Positions 12,284-23,145 of a stretch of DNA of 56,119 nucleotides are shown piece after piece. The notes below the pieces were generated by a model that did no database searches, was not told where the DNA came from, and saw nothing but the letters and a program-made list of their open reading frames with translations. Made by a program: the position numbers and the translations under genes. The DNA comes from Calocera cornea HHB12733 (lineage: Eukaryota > Basidiomycota > Dacrymycetes > Dacrymycetales > Dacrymycetaceae). Position 1 is the stretch's first letter, and each line of letters begins with the position of its first letter. The stretch is taken from NCBI GenBank assembly GCA_001632435.1, contig KV424088.1, forward strand, positions 1 through 56,119. Direction: 5' to 3'.

Positions 12284-13518
12284 ACGCTGTGCGTGCGTTG
12301 ACTACGGATGTGGTCGCCGCGGTTCCCCGCTGTCGCAATTCGTTCTCCCTCCCATATCATCTATGAATTGCTGGGCTCAACGGGTCGGCATGCCATACAT
12401 CTTTAATGATCTCCTCCGGCGACGGTCATCACGGAACACGGTTGGCTACAAAATCTCACTAATAGTTGTACGATAGTCTACCGTCTTGGGGCTTAGTTTG
12501 TGCATATAAAAAGAGGTTATCATGCATCCTATGATTGCGTGCGCATAACTGAGTAAAAATGAATTGTCTAATCTTCGCGAAATAATGCGGCATGTGCGCT
12601 GGCCGCGAGTACCTCACATGTACAACGTAATGCGTCGGGCATTCCACGGTTACCAAGGGGTGAAACTGTCGCACACGAGGTCTCAAAGCGATAACGCACA
12701 TGTTCGAATTACGGCTGGGCTTTTCGAAGGGACGTGCGATCGCGCGCTAGCATATGCGCGGATGAATGCGACGGAATCAGCGCGATTCCGTAAGAAGAAG
12801 CGAGGTTGAGCCGAGGCATCGTGCGAGTAAAGCACCTTCTTGCGCTTGTGTTGGATGTTTGGTCGATAACAAAGGCGGCAAAGATAATCATTGTGAATTA
12901 CGGAATGGAGCAATGGCACAATGTCGACCTTGTCGCCTCTATCTCGCTAAGTGAGACATTCCCGATCGCCAGGGACTTGCAACGTGTTTTCTCTGTTGTC
13001 TTCTCGGGATAAGTGCGCAAAGGGGAACATTGGAGGGTGCCGCCAGGTGGATGTGGTACCCTGTTTTTCTATTTTTCAGTCCGGGAGAAGCTTGGAAGAT
13101 CAGGGTGGAAACACGTTCACGCCCTGTTGCAGGAGGGTTTGCTCAGGGTTAGCAGGGGTACAGGTCGATGACGGAGCAAGGGTGAGCAGTTGGTTTGAGG
13201 TGGAGTGCAGGAGCTGGCCCTAAGGAAGGTGGTGAGGACGAGGGTGCACGGACCTCCTCTCTCCCCTCCACGTTTCTAGGGTCCCTTGATCGGCCCGATC
13301 ATCAGGCCCAGGCGCTGCGAGAGATTATCTACTTCCGTCTCGCACCTGGTTTGTGACGCGTTTTGGTGTGAGGCGAGGCGCGGCTTTGTCTTGTGAGGCT
13401 TGGCCAGCTGTGAGAGCGGCTCGCCTCTTTGCTGCTCGATTGCTCTCTCATCTGGCTTGCTTTCTTACTACCTCTTGATCGTCAGCGGGCTCTGCCGACA
13501 CTAGAAGGGCGGGCCTAA
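12284..13518. other. intergenic region, 3' UTR of MFS and promoter of the ArAE_2 transporter
   Basis: Short open frames at 12806-13012 (+) and 12683-12919 (-) lack splice support and family resemblance. The final 250 bases are the presumed promoter and leader of the next gene. No repeat or RNA gene seen. Confidence 0.5.
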
Positions 13519-16500
13519 ATGGCTGAGAACACGCGCGAGCTGCTTCACACCCCTACGCCGGCCGATCAGGGTGGAGCAAATGGCCACAGCAGGAGCAACA
13601 GCGAGTTCGGCGCACATCTGGGTGTAGGAGCGCCCCCGCCCCGCTCGACGCTCCCTCGTGTCGTACGTCGTGCGCGCACGCTGGGCGTCTTCCAGTCCCC
13701 ACGCGACTCGCGAAGGAGGATCGCCCAACCCGAGCCATGGACGATCTTTGGCGAGCTGTTGAGGGAGAGCGAGGGTACACCCCAGCGAGCGGCAGCTGAC
13801 CAGCAGCGGAGGGCTAGTGTGAGGAGCTTGTTTCTAGATACGACGCCGAGCAGGGAGGGAAGGAGCAAGCCTGTTGCGCTCACTCGGGTGCGCGCCAATG
13901 GCTCGACGACGCCTCTGTCGTCTCCTGGTGCGTGGATTGTATGCGCATATAGGCGATATATGCTGACCTATCTTTCAGAATCACTCTCGACTGTCCACAC
14001 GCCTAGCTTGACCCCTTTCACCCGAATAAACTTCCTTCTCCCGCACAGGACCACCTACTTTCCCGATTCGACTCCCTCATCACCCCCGAGCGAACCTAGC
14101 GAACCCTTCCGCCTCTCTACCATCAAGCAACTCGTCAACACCCTCACACTCTCCTTTCTCAGCCGACCGAGCAAGGACATCATCAAATGTGTGCTGGCCT
14201 ACTTCATAGGATCGCTGTTCACGTTCGTGCCCGAGCTGTCCGCTATTATCGCTGGCCTCAAGCCGGCGAATGGCAGCCGGGGGCCGTCGTGGTCAGCGCA
14301 TATGGTCGCAACTAGTAAATGGTCGCATCTTTCAGTGTTATACCGTGCCTCATCGTTTACCCACAGTTGTTGTATATTTCAATCCCGCTGTATGTCACGT
14401 GTGCTCCTACACTGCTCCCAGCTTACACCAGGCATAGAAAACGCTTGGCGCCATGATAGAAGCCGACATCTTCTGCATTACTGCAGCCCTCTTCGCAAGC
14501 ATGTGCTCCCTCGTGGCCATGTCTAACTTCTGGCTATTTGGGCCACAGCCCGGGCGGCAGTGGATTGCAGACGCGGTCGTGCTGGTGTGGATAGGCAGCG
14601 CCATCTCCGTTATTGCGTACGCAAAGATGTGGATGGACAAGGCTTCGTTCAATCCAGGTGCGCCTGGGTGTTGTTCTCCAATATGTTGCTGTTCACACGC
14701 ATACAGCTTGCTCCATGGCCATCGTCACAATCTCCATTGTGTATGCGTCTACTCGTATACACACCATGGTTTAGACACTGACAACCACGTAGGGTCATCA
14801 AAGAAGGTGGCTGGGCGACGCTCCTTCAAGTCCTCTGCATCATCTTCATCGGTAGCACCATTTCAAATATCGTCTGTTTCCTCGTCTGGCCAGAGAGTGC
14901 AGTTACATGTTTGCAGTACGCTCTCATCCTGCCTGCCAGTTGTTCGCTATTGTAACAACATGCTACAGGACGAACATGTCAAAGTCCCTCGTGTCTCTAT
15001 CGACATTGCTGAGTGTCATCGGAGAGTCGTTCCTCGCCGGGAACGATCGGCCGCCTGACGAACACGACCTGTCGGGAGCCGTCGCTGGCTATCAAGCAGT
15101 CTTTACTAAGTTGAAGACGGGTCTGAGCGAGGCGAAATCCGAGTGGGCCGACCCGCGTCTGATGGAAGATGCCGACTATGAAGCAGCGATCAACAGCTTC
15201 ACCCACCTCGCACAGCATATGACCGGCCTGCGAGATGGTGCGAAGATCCGGAACGAGCTGCGGAATCCGCCTGATCAGAGAGAGGACGGCATGCCAGACG
15301 CTATGGAGCAGCTGGAGGACAAGGCGAGCCTGGCGGTGTTTGACGCTGTCCAGCGGGAGCTCTCAGTTCCTTTGAATGCACTTATCGTTCGTACCCTTGC
15401 GAAATACTCGCTCAGCCCGACGCTGATTCAAAGCAATAAAGGAAGCTTGCTGCACATCTCTACGGGACGCGAGCACGGTATTCGATCGCGATCAGGGCGG
15501 CGTTATCCTCGACTTCACCCAGATGGCAGAGGAGATTGACGCGGCACTCGCCGCATTCGGAGACCTGTCCAACGAGACGGTGCTGAACCTGTATCGTGGG
15601 ACGGACCTGAGTGCGACGCAGGCCATCGAGAGCCGGGCGAGGAGCGAGGCTGTCTTTACTGTCTATTTGTGCGCTCATACATGAGGAATGCTGCACTGAA
15701 TGCTAACGCACAGGCGCAGTTTCATTTTCACACTGCAAGAGTGGGTTATTCTCAGAAAGGTCAGAAAAGAGCATCGGTTAACGTATTGTCTAGATTTGCG
15801 AAAGAAACGAATACGCTTTTGGAGGCAATGAACAAGATCTGGAATACCGAGAGACGCCTCAACCAGGAGACGATTCTTGGCAGCCGGACGCTGGGCCGCT
15901 TTGTCCATGTCGCAAGGTCCTGCTCCTGTTTCACCGACGACGACATGGATCATGAAAAGATGGACGTCCCGCACAAGATGCGCAGGAGGATGTGTAAGTC
16001 ATCCCAATATGCCGGAGAGTCGTAGCCGGTTTGCTGATTTTAGCAAAGCTGTGCTCTTGTCCAAGGACCTCGAGCCAAGAGTGAACATGTTCCCATCGCT
16101 CCGTCCACACACCAGCAACACCGCGCAGACTCCAGCTCGGGAGACGCTTCCATGGTATTGGCGCCTAAGGCAGAGTCTATGGGCGTGGGGCGGTCGCTTC
16201 AAGGAGCCCGATGTCAAGTACGCTCTCAAGACGGGCATGGCAGCTGCCCTGTTAACTTCCCCGGCGTTCTTCGAGTCGACCCGACAAGTGTTTTTAGACT
16301 ACAGAGGCGAGTGGGCGCTAATCTCATTCTTTGTCGTAATGGGACCTACGATCGGAGCAGTGAGCGCTCTGCTTTCATGCGCCGTGCTCTGAATAACGAC
16401 AATTATCTAGACGAATGCTCTCGGTTTGCAACGTATTCTTGGTACATTGTAAGGGCCGTCTCGCGCCTGGGGTGTCACTCCAACTGACAGAACATTGTAG

Positions 16501-17770
16501 ATTAGGAGCGTTCGTCGCAGGCATCACATATGCACTCTTCCCAACCGAGCCTATCCTTCTCGCTGTCCTCGGCGCGATTTATTCAATCCCCTGCTTCTGG
16601 CTCGTGGTGCAGCTGCCTGGCCATGCGACCTCAGCCCGATTCATTTTGCTCACGTACAATCTCACGTGTCTATATGCCTATAATTCACGCCTCAGCCGAG
16701 ATACTGGGGTCGAGGATGTTGCTGTGAAGCGCTGTATCTCTGTGATTTCTGGTGTCGTGTGGGCTTTTGTTGTCAGCCGTTGGTGGTGGCCGCTTGAGGC
16801 GAGGCGACAGCTGAGTATCTCCCTGAGCGAGTACGCCCCCTTAACCTGCTCTTGTTGGAATTCTCTGACACAGTGCAGCTTCTGCCAAGAGATTAGTTGG
16901 CTCTACAACCGCCTTGTCAGCACCTACTCCACTCCCCCACGCCTGCTATTCCCTCCTCGGCCACCAGCCGCTCAGCCTGCTTCGATCGATCAAACACCGC
17001 TGATGGCTGCGTCGATGCATGTGGAGCACTACGAGCCGGAGTTCAATAAAATGCAAGTCCATAATTGTTCTGATCTGCCGACTTACTCATATCGTGCGAC
17101 AGGGAGCTGCATCTGCAAATGAAGTTGATAGAGCTTCAGGACCTTCTTTCGCAGACGGAGAGCGAACCCCGAATGAAAGGACCATTCCCCTTCAAGTTAT
17201 ATCGGCAAGTCTTGACCAGCCTCCAAACTATCCTAGACAAGCTACATAGCATGCGCTGCGTTACTATGCGCGAGGAATGGTGCGAGACATCCGATACAGG
17301 CTATTTTCAGGTCTAATATCGGTACAGGTTCGCTGCCGTGCATCGCGATTTCATCATGCCAGTACAGAAGGAGCGACGAGAAATGGTTGGGAACGTTATT
17401 CTATATTTTGCAACACTATCCGCAGCATTTCGCCTCAAGTCCCCGCTTCCGCCATATATGCCACCAGCCGAGCAATCTCGGCTCCGACTAATTGAGGCGC
17501 TTCGCTCTATCGACACGCGAAGTTATTCGAAAGATTCTCGTCATCTGTTATATTACGCCTACGCTTCTTCCATGCGTGAGTGACGTCTTCTGATGTGCAC
17601 CCATAGACGGCTCATGTCAGTCTGCAGAGGGTGTTATCCAGGAGCTTGAACGACTCGGCAAGACTCTGCAGGACGCTTTTGGCGTAATTGGCGATAGTAC
17701 CGCCGAATTCGAGGCGCTGTTCGATAATTCTCGGCTCGAATCTGCAATCGGTTCTCCGCCGATGCGCTAG
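13519..17770 (+). CDS. ArAE_2/FUSC-type membrane transporter (putative ER transporter family)
   Basis: A long multi-exon gene. The N-terminus is Ser/Arg-rich and cytosolic. DIIKCVLAYFIGSLFTFVP starts the first membrane block and SAHMVATIVVYFNPA-KTLGAM is typical of the 6TM N-terminal domain. A cytosolic helical region follows (SLVSLSTLLSVIGESFLAG, LEDKASLAVFDAVQREL). The second block is FUSC_2-like (YRGEWALISFFVVMGPTIGA, TNALGLQRILG). A C-terminal DUF2421-like part ends in PPMR. Resolved junctions include introns 13928-13978, 14315-14366, 14390-14437, 14658-14706, 14741-14792, 14916-14969, 15391-15433, 16360-16410, 16442-16505 and a GC-AG intron at 17053-17102. One junction near 15740-15830 is ambiguous; two acceptors 6 nt apart (15713, 15719) are both in frame. 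Relatives are proposed aromatic-acid exporters; substrate unknown. Confidence 0.85.
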
Positions 17771-18684
17771 CTCCGTTGTACCGTATAAGTATTCCCGCTT
17801 CGCGCTAATTCTCTCAACACCCGGAATGTAGACATAGACACGCAATTGTAAATAAGCGCCGCATTCGTCATACATAGATAGCAAGTATCGATTCTTATTC
17901 TTCCTCCGTCTGCCTCGCCGCAGAAGCTCTGACACCGGAAACGGCAATTCCTGAACTCTGAGCCAAGCCGGCCCCCGCTGTCGCTGCTGCTGCCGGATCA
18001 CCCGGCCCAAGCGCAGCCAAGCAACAGCGAACAAGGCGGAAATGCGGCCTTGCAGGTCGCATGCCGAACGCCTCGGACCCACCGCGCGGGTTTGCAGGAA
18101 ATTACCGGACTGGGGCAAACGCGCCAGCGCTGGCAACACTTCCCCTGATTGGGAGATTGTTGGACTCCCGCTGGCCTCGCTGCCTCGCTGCCTCACGGTT
18201 CAGCCTGGCGGTCGGCTCGTGATAGGTGGACGGAGCATGGAGGGAGGAGGGGGTTGGGGAAGAAGGGGCAGCTGGCGGCTGGGGGCGGGGGGATGCCTAA
18301 TATGTCTTCAATCTCCTGGAGGGGCCCTGCCGGGCGAGTGAGCGGGTGTGTGAAGTACTGTATACTGCACAGATGAGAGGGTGTGCCCAGGGACACCGGA
18401 CACGAAACGAAACAAAACGATGTTATGGGCTCTGGGGCTGGAAGGCGGGAGCTCCGCCCCGGTCGGCACGGCGCTTTGTGCCCCTCAAGCAGGGCTGACA
18501 AAGGAGTGCCGGACAAAGGGGCAATGGGGTTGGCTGCTGTGTGCTCGGTGCTGTGTGCTGCAATCCCGCCATTTCCGAGCGTTCCGAGCCATCCAAGTGT
18601 CATGTGAGAGCCGGCTCGGGATTGGGAATATGATAGGGTTCTCTCAGCTCAACCTCAGCGGAGGACGAGGTGTTTCAGGCCCAT

Positions 18685-18716
18685 CCCCATCGCCCATCGC
18701 CCATCGCCCATCGCCG
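18685..18716. repeat. tandem heptamer CCCATCG
   Basis: About four and a half copies of CCCATCG in a row. Confidence 0.85.
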
Positions 18717-18757
18717 TCTAAGTATCGGCGGTTTATCAGAGGGAGATGCGCTTGGAG

Positions 18758-18784
18758 GAGCCGAGCCGAGCCGAGCCGAGCCGA
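18758..18784. repeat. tandem pentamer CCGAG
   Basis: Five copies of a CCGAG unit in a row, about 70 bases left of the transposon. Confidence 0.85.
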
Positions 18785-18852
18785 TTGGATGATGATCTGC
18801 CGGGCGGGGCCAGGGCGCAATACAAATGCAAAATGTAGAATGCAAATACTCA

Positions 18853-18879
18853 GAGCCCGTTCGGCAACCGGATGAGACG
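18853..18879 (+). repeat. left terminal inverted repeat of the Harbinger element
   Basis: Starts GAGCCCGTTCGG, followed by CAACCGGATG; matches the reverse complement of 21529-21555 at about 22 of 27 positions. Confidence 0.9.
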
Positions 18880-19046
18880 GTCAATATGCGACAGATGAGA
18901 GCAGATGGAGGCTGCGCCAGATGAGGTGCCAGGGTGCTGTTCGGCAACTAGATGCACGACAGATGACGGAAGCGCATCTGCTCAGATGAAGCAGATTTTT
19001 GGATGCACGTTGGAGCTGTATCTTTTTCATCTCTTTGCATCGGAGC

Positions 19047-20159
19047 ATGGGGAAACAGCAGCCTACTGCAGAGAAAGCAAAGATCCGATACTGGACAGCA
19101 GCCGAGGAGGAAGAGCTTGTCGACCTCCTGACTGAGCAGGCTGCAAATGGCAACCGCTCCGACAATTCGTTCAAGGGCACAGTCTGACAGCTCTGTGTCG
19201 ACCGCCTTGCAGTCACCTTTGCGCAGCCTGCGGATGAGAAGAAGGAGATCATCCATGTCCGATCACGCTGGGACCTCCTGAAGAAGCACTGGTCAATTGT
19301 CCATGCGATGCGCAGCCTGTCTGGGTTTGGATGGGTAGAAGAGACGCAGATGGTGTATGCAAAGGACCCAAGCATCTGGAAGGACTATGTGAAGGTGCGC
19401 AACCTTGCCCAGGCTGCGCACAACTGGCTGATGGTGAGATAGGCGCATCCTGAGGCCAAGCGGTTCCAGACCAAAGCCTTCCCCCTGTACGACAAGCTCA
19501 CTCCGCTCTGTGAGACTATCATTGCCCGAGGGGACAAGGTTGTCCGCATTCGCAAGAAAAAGCAACCGGCAACTGTGAGACGGACTCAGGATGAGGAAGA
19601 GGATGCGCAGTCTGATCAGCATGAGGAGGTCGAGAATGCAGATGATGAGGACGATGATGATGATGAAGAGGAGGTTGAAGAGGTTGCGCAACCTCCCAAA
19701 GCCCGACAGAAGCACACATTTTCAGATATGCCAGCACCCAAAAAGCGAGCCCGCATATCTGGTGCCCATGGTCTTCTAGCTGTTGCAGAAGCAGTGCGTG
19801 AGCTGAGCGAAGCAATGGCAATCCCACCCCCGGCAGCCAATGGAGAAGGTTCACCAGTCCGGCATCAGCGGGCTATTCGCATGCTGGAGAAGGAAGACGA
19901 CCTTTCCGATGAAGAGCGCCTCACAGCAATAGACCTCTTTGTGCGCAATCATCGCCTGGGTGACAGCTACCTTGCCTTCTCCAACTCCACTTTACGGTCT
20001 CGCTGGCTTGCCCGTCAACTGCGAGAGGAGGGTACACGGGTAGAGCAGGCCAACCAGGCTGCGCTCTTTGCAGCCACCTGGTCTTCTTCCCCTGTGCCTG
20101 ATTTCAATGGACAATCTTCATATAACACTATCGATACATCTGATAATCTTCCCACATAG
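19047..20159 (+). pseudogene. Myb/SANT-like DNA-binding protein of the Harbinger element, one nonsense codon
   Basis: From the ATG at 19047, YWTAAEEEELVDLLTEQAAN is the first helix of a Myb/SANT-like (Myb_DNA-bind_3) domain. At 19185-19187 the frame hits TGA in KGTV-stop-QLCVDRL, at the place where relatives have Trp (TGG), so a single G-to-A change is the likely cause. Reading on, RSRWDLLKKHWSIVHAMRSL and SGFGW complete the domain. A 48-nt intron (19395-19442, GTGCGC...GATAG) removes a second apparent stop and joins DYVK to AHPEAKRF in phase. After this comes an acidic stretch (19590-19680, Glu/Asp runs), a basic PKKRAR-type nuclear signal and a helical C-terminus. In Harbinger elements this protein helps the transposase enter the nucleus and bind the ends. 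Stop at 20157-20159. Confidence 0.88.
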
Positions 20160-21414
20160 CCTGTGCAATCTCATCCTGTCTCCGGTTTGCTCTTTGTGTC
20201 TCAGCAGACCGCACTACAGCACCCACCCCAAGCTCACCCTCCTGCTCGCGTGCATCCTCAACTTGTGCTTCTTCATCACTGTCTACATCTGACCAGTCAT
20301 CTGGGTCATGGGTGCGGATGAAGTTGTGAAGTACGGCGCAGCCTGGGAAGAGACGAGCCTGTGTTGCCATTGGGTACTCCGTCCCATTCCTGATTGCTGC
20401 AAACCGCTTCTTGAAGACACCAAAGATGCGCTCCACCACATTGCGGGCACTGGCATGGCGGTAATTGAAGAGCTCTTTGGCAGTACTCGGTCTGAAGTGG
20501 CAAGATCAGCCAGGCTGCGCAGCCTTTATATGCTTGCTTACCGTCTGTTCCGCACAGCATGCCATTCACGCAAGTGATAGCGTACCCCACGGTAGGGAAC
20601 CAGCAGAACATCGCAGCTTGCAAACCCGGCATCCGCAAGATAGTATCTGCCTGTCGGAATGAGCAGGTCATGAGCACGAGCATCATGAAATAGTGTGCTG
20701 TCCGCCACACTGCCCTCCCAGCCTGACAGCACATAGCAGAACCGCATATCAAAGGTGCAGGCTGCGAGCACATTGATGCTGGTTGCACCCTTCCGGTCAC
20801 GATAGCGTGCCTTCTCTTCGGACCCAGGGTTGGCTGGTATATGTGAGCCATCAATGGCGGCAAGGCAGTCTTTGAACCACGGATAGAACCGTGATTCCAG
20901 CCTGATACCCGGTGGAATGCTGTTCTCTGGCAGCTGGACATAGGCATTGTAGACTTCCGGCGACGTCAAGGCATCCAGCACTTGGTTGAACAGGCTGCGC
21001 AATCTCTCAGTTCCGGCCTCTTGTCTCTGGGTTTGAGGATGCGCACCGTGATACTGTATCCCCACTTCTCTGAAACAGCTCCTGCAGTGTCCGATTGGAG
21101 GCACCCTGCCGTACACCAACCAGGAACAGCGCAACCTGCTCTGTAGTCCCCACATGGCGTGCAGGCTGCAAACCTCCTCTCGACACCAGTACCCAGCATA
21201 GCTTCATGAAGACGTGCTTGTGCATGCCAAGCGTCTCTCGAATGCGACTTGATGGGCCATGAAGCAGTTCATGGACCCAGGCTGCGCCTGACCGGACCAA
21301 GTTGTGTCGCAGCCTCTTTGTGAGGTATGTATCATTGTAGAACTCGCATGCTGCTGAGACTGCGCTGAGGGTAGCAAGAATGGCTGCCTTGCGACGTTGC
21401 TGATGAGGTGACAT
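20128..21414 (-). CDS. Harbinger DDE transposase (DDE_Tnp_4)
   Basis: Three exons, 21414-21047, 20994-20542 and 20491-20128, join in phase to 394 residues, normal for the family. The N-terminal half has the helix-turn-helix-like segment (GTTEQVALFLVGVRQGASNR, LQELFQRSGDTVSR). The catalytic triad is visible: Asp in AAIDGSHIP, Asp in GSVADSTLFHDA with YLADAGFA following, and Glu in ARNVVERIFGVFKKRF, preceded by the conserved KELFNYRHAS. The C-terminus is acidic (DPDDWSDVDSDEE). No stop or frameshift is seen, so the enzyme could be active and could mobilise this or related elements. The start was chosen at MSPHQQRRKA; the open frame extends upstream into the subterminal region. The 3' end overlaps the convergent SANT-like gene by 32 nt. 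Both introns are 50-52 nt. Confidence 0.92.
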
Positions 21415-21479
21415 GGAGGATGGACAGATGGAAGGGAGCACCGAACAGTCCCTGCGCAGCCTGACGCATGCAGATTGAC

Positions 21480-21500
21480 GCACCCTCATCTTGAGGGTGC
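21480..21500. repeat. hairpin in the right subterminal region of the transposon
   Basis: GCACCCTCA and TGAGGGTGC form 9-bp arms around a 3-nt loop, flanked by direct copies of GCAGATTGAC (21470-21479 and 21499-21508). Confidence 0.8.
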
Positions 21501-21528
21501 AGATTGACTGACCCTATCTCCTGCACAT

Positions 21529-21555
21529 CGACCCATCTCGTTCCCGAACGGGCTC
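21529..21555 (-). repeat. right terminal inverted repeat of the Harbinger element
   Basis: Reverse complement starts GAGCCCGTTCGG, then GAACGAGATG; pairs with 18853-18879. Confidence 0.9.
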
Positions 21556-21632
21556 TCAAGTTACAGCGTATAAGTTATATAAAAACGGTGCGGATTCTTT
21601 GATGCGCTTTGCCCGAGCGGGCGGATACGGGC

Positions 21633-21650
21633 GGGCCCGGGCCCGGGCCC
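21633..21650. repeat. three copies of GGGCCC
   Basis: Self-complementary hexamer repeated three times, just right of the Harbinger element. Confidence 0.85.
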
Positions 21651-21660
21651 AGTGCTCCGC

Positions 21661-21692
21661 GTTTGCCGTTTGCCGTTTGCCGTTTGCCGTTT
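21661..21692. repeat. tandem heptamer GTTTGCC
   Basis: Four exact copies followed by a partial fifth. Confidence 0.9.
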
Positions 21693-22430
21693 TTCGCATG
21701 CAGCGGTATTCGTCGCGCTTCTCGGCACGCCGCTCCGGAAGAACGTTAACATCAACCCCTGCCGGCCGTAAGGCGTGTACAGTAATGACTGTAGCTCAAG
21801 CGCAGGGAGGGTAGGGAGCGAGTGATAGAATATTGTTAGGTTGCTAGTCAAAATGCTAAGTTAATGGACGAGTGGTTGTGCGAAAGAACGCTAACTAGTC
21901 AAAATGCGAGGATAGAAAAGGCAGGTGTGAGTGAGGTATGTGACGTGCGACGAGGGGAGCGGGGACGGGGTCTCGGGACCGGCGGCTTTCGAGTACGATT
22001 GCTGGAGGCGGGTGTCGGGGGTCCGCTGCTCCCTCCCGATGTGCCAACGTGCCAATGTGCCTTTCTGACTTTCTGCCTTTCTGTGGGCAGCGGCGCGGGC
22101 GCTTTGCGGGGGATGAGTGTACGGCTGGGGGGAAGGGTGCGGGGACGAAACGGCCTGCCTGTGCGTTGGCGGCGCAGCTGGCGCGCTGCTAGCGCTCGCT
22201 TCGTGCAAGGAGTAGTGACTGGTGAGCCGTGAGCCGTGAGCTGGGGATGACTGCGCGGGCGGTAGGATAGGATGTACAGGAGTGTGCAGCGTGAAAAGGC
22301 CGGGCGCAAATGTCCTGATCTGCAGATCGGGCGCGGGGAATGCTTCCGGCCCAGGCGGGAATGGGGATGGGCTCGGGAATGTCGGATATTGATGTGCTTT
22401 GTGGTGCGATGGAGTGCACTGGTACTGCTG

Positions 22431-22453
22431 TGTGCGTGTGCGTGTGCGTGTGG
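22431..22453. repeat. tandem GTGTGC hexamer
   Basis: Nearly four copies of a GTGTGC unit. Confidence 0.85.
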
Positions 22454-23145
22454 GGGGAGTTGTCGTGCTGTTGCGAGCGGGGTGGCTGTTGGGCTGTTGA
22501 TAAAGGGGATTGGAAGATGAAGAGTGTGAGTGGGACCCCGTGTACGCTGGGTGCTTCCCAGACGGACACGCGCAGAGGGTGTGCACGCTCGCCCCCGGAT
22601 CCCCTATCGCTCGGTCGCGGCTGCCAGCCGTAGTAGCGCACGCCGCAGTGCACGCCCGAAGGGGCCATCGGTCGTGGACTGTGCAAACCCGCGACTGAGT
22701 GACGGAGTGAGGGAGTGACGGACTCATCGTGCGCGTCCCACCCTCTCGTCGTCTTCCCTTCCGGGCGATCATCACCACGCATATACCCTCCCAGCCCGCC
22801 TTTGGTCAGGCCGCGTCAGCCCCTCCCCCTTTCCCCCTCGCTCCCTCGCCTGCTTCCCTCCCTCCTCCCTCCCTCACCCCGCTCGTCATCGCCCTCACTA
22901 GCCTGCATCCCTCCCTGACCTCGCACCTACTCATCCCACCTCATAACACCCCGCCAACCCCACCCCATACAACCACTCATCTCCCCCCCCCATCACCCCC
23001 TTCACAAGCAGCCGCCGTGCCCCCCGCCCCCTCCCCCACCTCGCCCACCATACCGCTCCACGCACGCCGGCGCAGGCTCCTGCACCACCACTTCGCGCCC
23101 CCGCAGCCGCCACCCGCCACAGCACACAACGCGCCCCCCTTCTAC

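Larger units (their letters stand above)
17771..18852. other. intergenic region with short tandem repeats
   Basis: No supported gene. GC-rich with several short tandem runs (18685-18716, 18758-18784), directly left of the Harbinger element. The minus-strand frame 17612-18196 is the shadow of the ArAE_2 3' end plus GC-rich filler. Confidence 0.5.
18853..21555. mobile_element. PIF/Harbinger-type DNA transposon, complete
   Basis: The element is 2,703 bp. Both ends start with GAGCCCGTTCGG and the inverted repeats stay similar for about 27 bases (roughly 22 matches). The trinucleotide TCA flanks both ends (18850-18852 and 21556-21558), a 3-bp target duplication as expected for this superfamily, although the usual sequence is TWA. 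Inside are the two standard genes: a Myb/SANT-like DNA-binding protein (+) and a DDE transposase (-), arranged convergently with a 32-nt overlap. A second TIR-like copy lies at 18939-18954, and CAGATGA units cluster in the left subterminal 150 bp. A 9-bp motif, AGGCTGCGC, recurs eleven times over the element. The transposase looks functional; the partner gene has one nonsense codon. Confidence 0.93.
21556..23145. other. intergenic region and pyrimidine-rich leader of the BCS1-like gene
   Basis: No supported gene. Contains several short tandem repeats (21633-21650, 21661-21692, 22431-22453). 22800-23000 is almost pure C/T on the plus strand, with an open frame running into the BCS1-like start; this is taken as untranslated leader. 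The large minus-strand frames 21891-22778 have a composition typical of shadows. Confidence 0.5.

Noticed and set aside
12806..13012. Small plus-strand frame with a reasonable-looking protein
   Set aside because: No promoter, splice or family support; overlapping frames are equally open.
21891..22778. 295-residue minus-strand frame
   Set aside because: Lies in low-complexity GC-rich sequence with tandem repeats; Pro/Thr/Ser-rich translation typical of chance frames.
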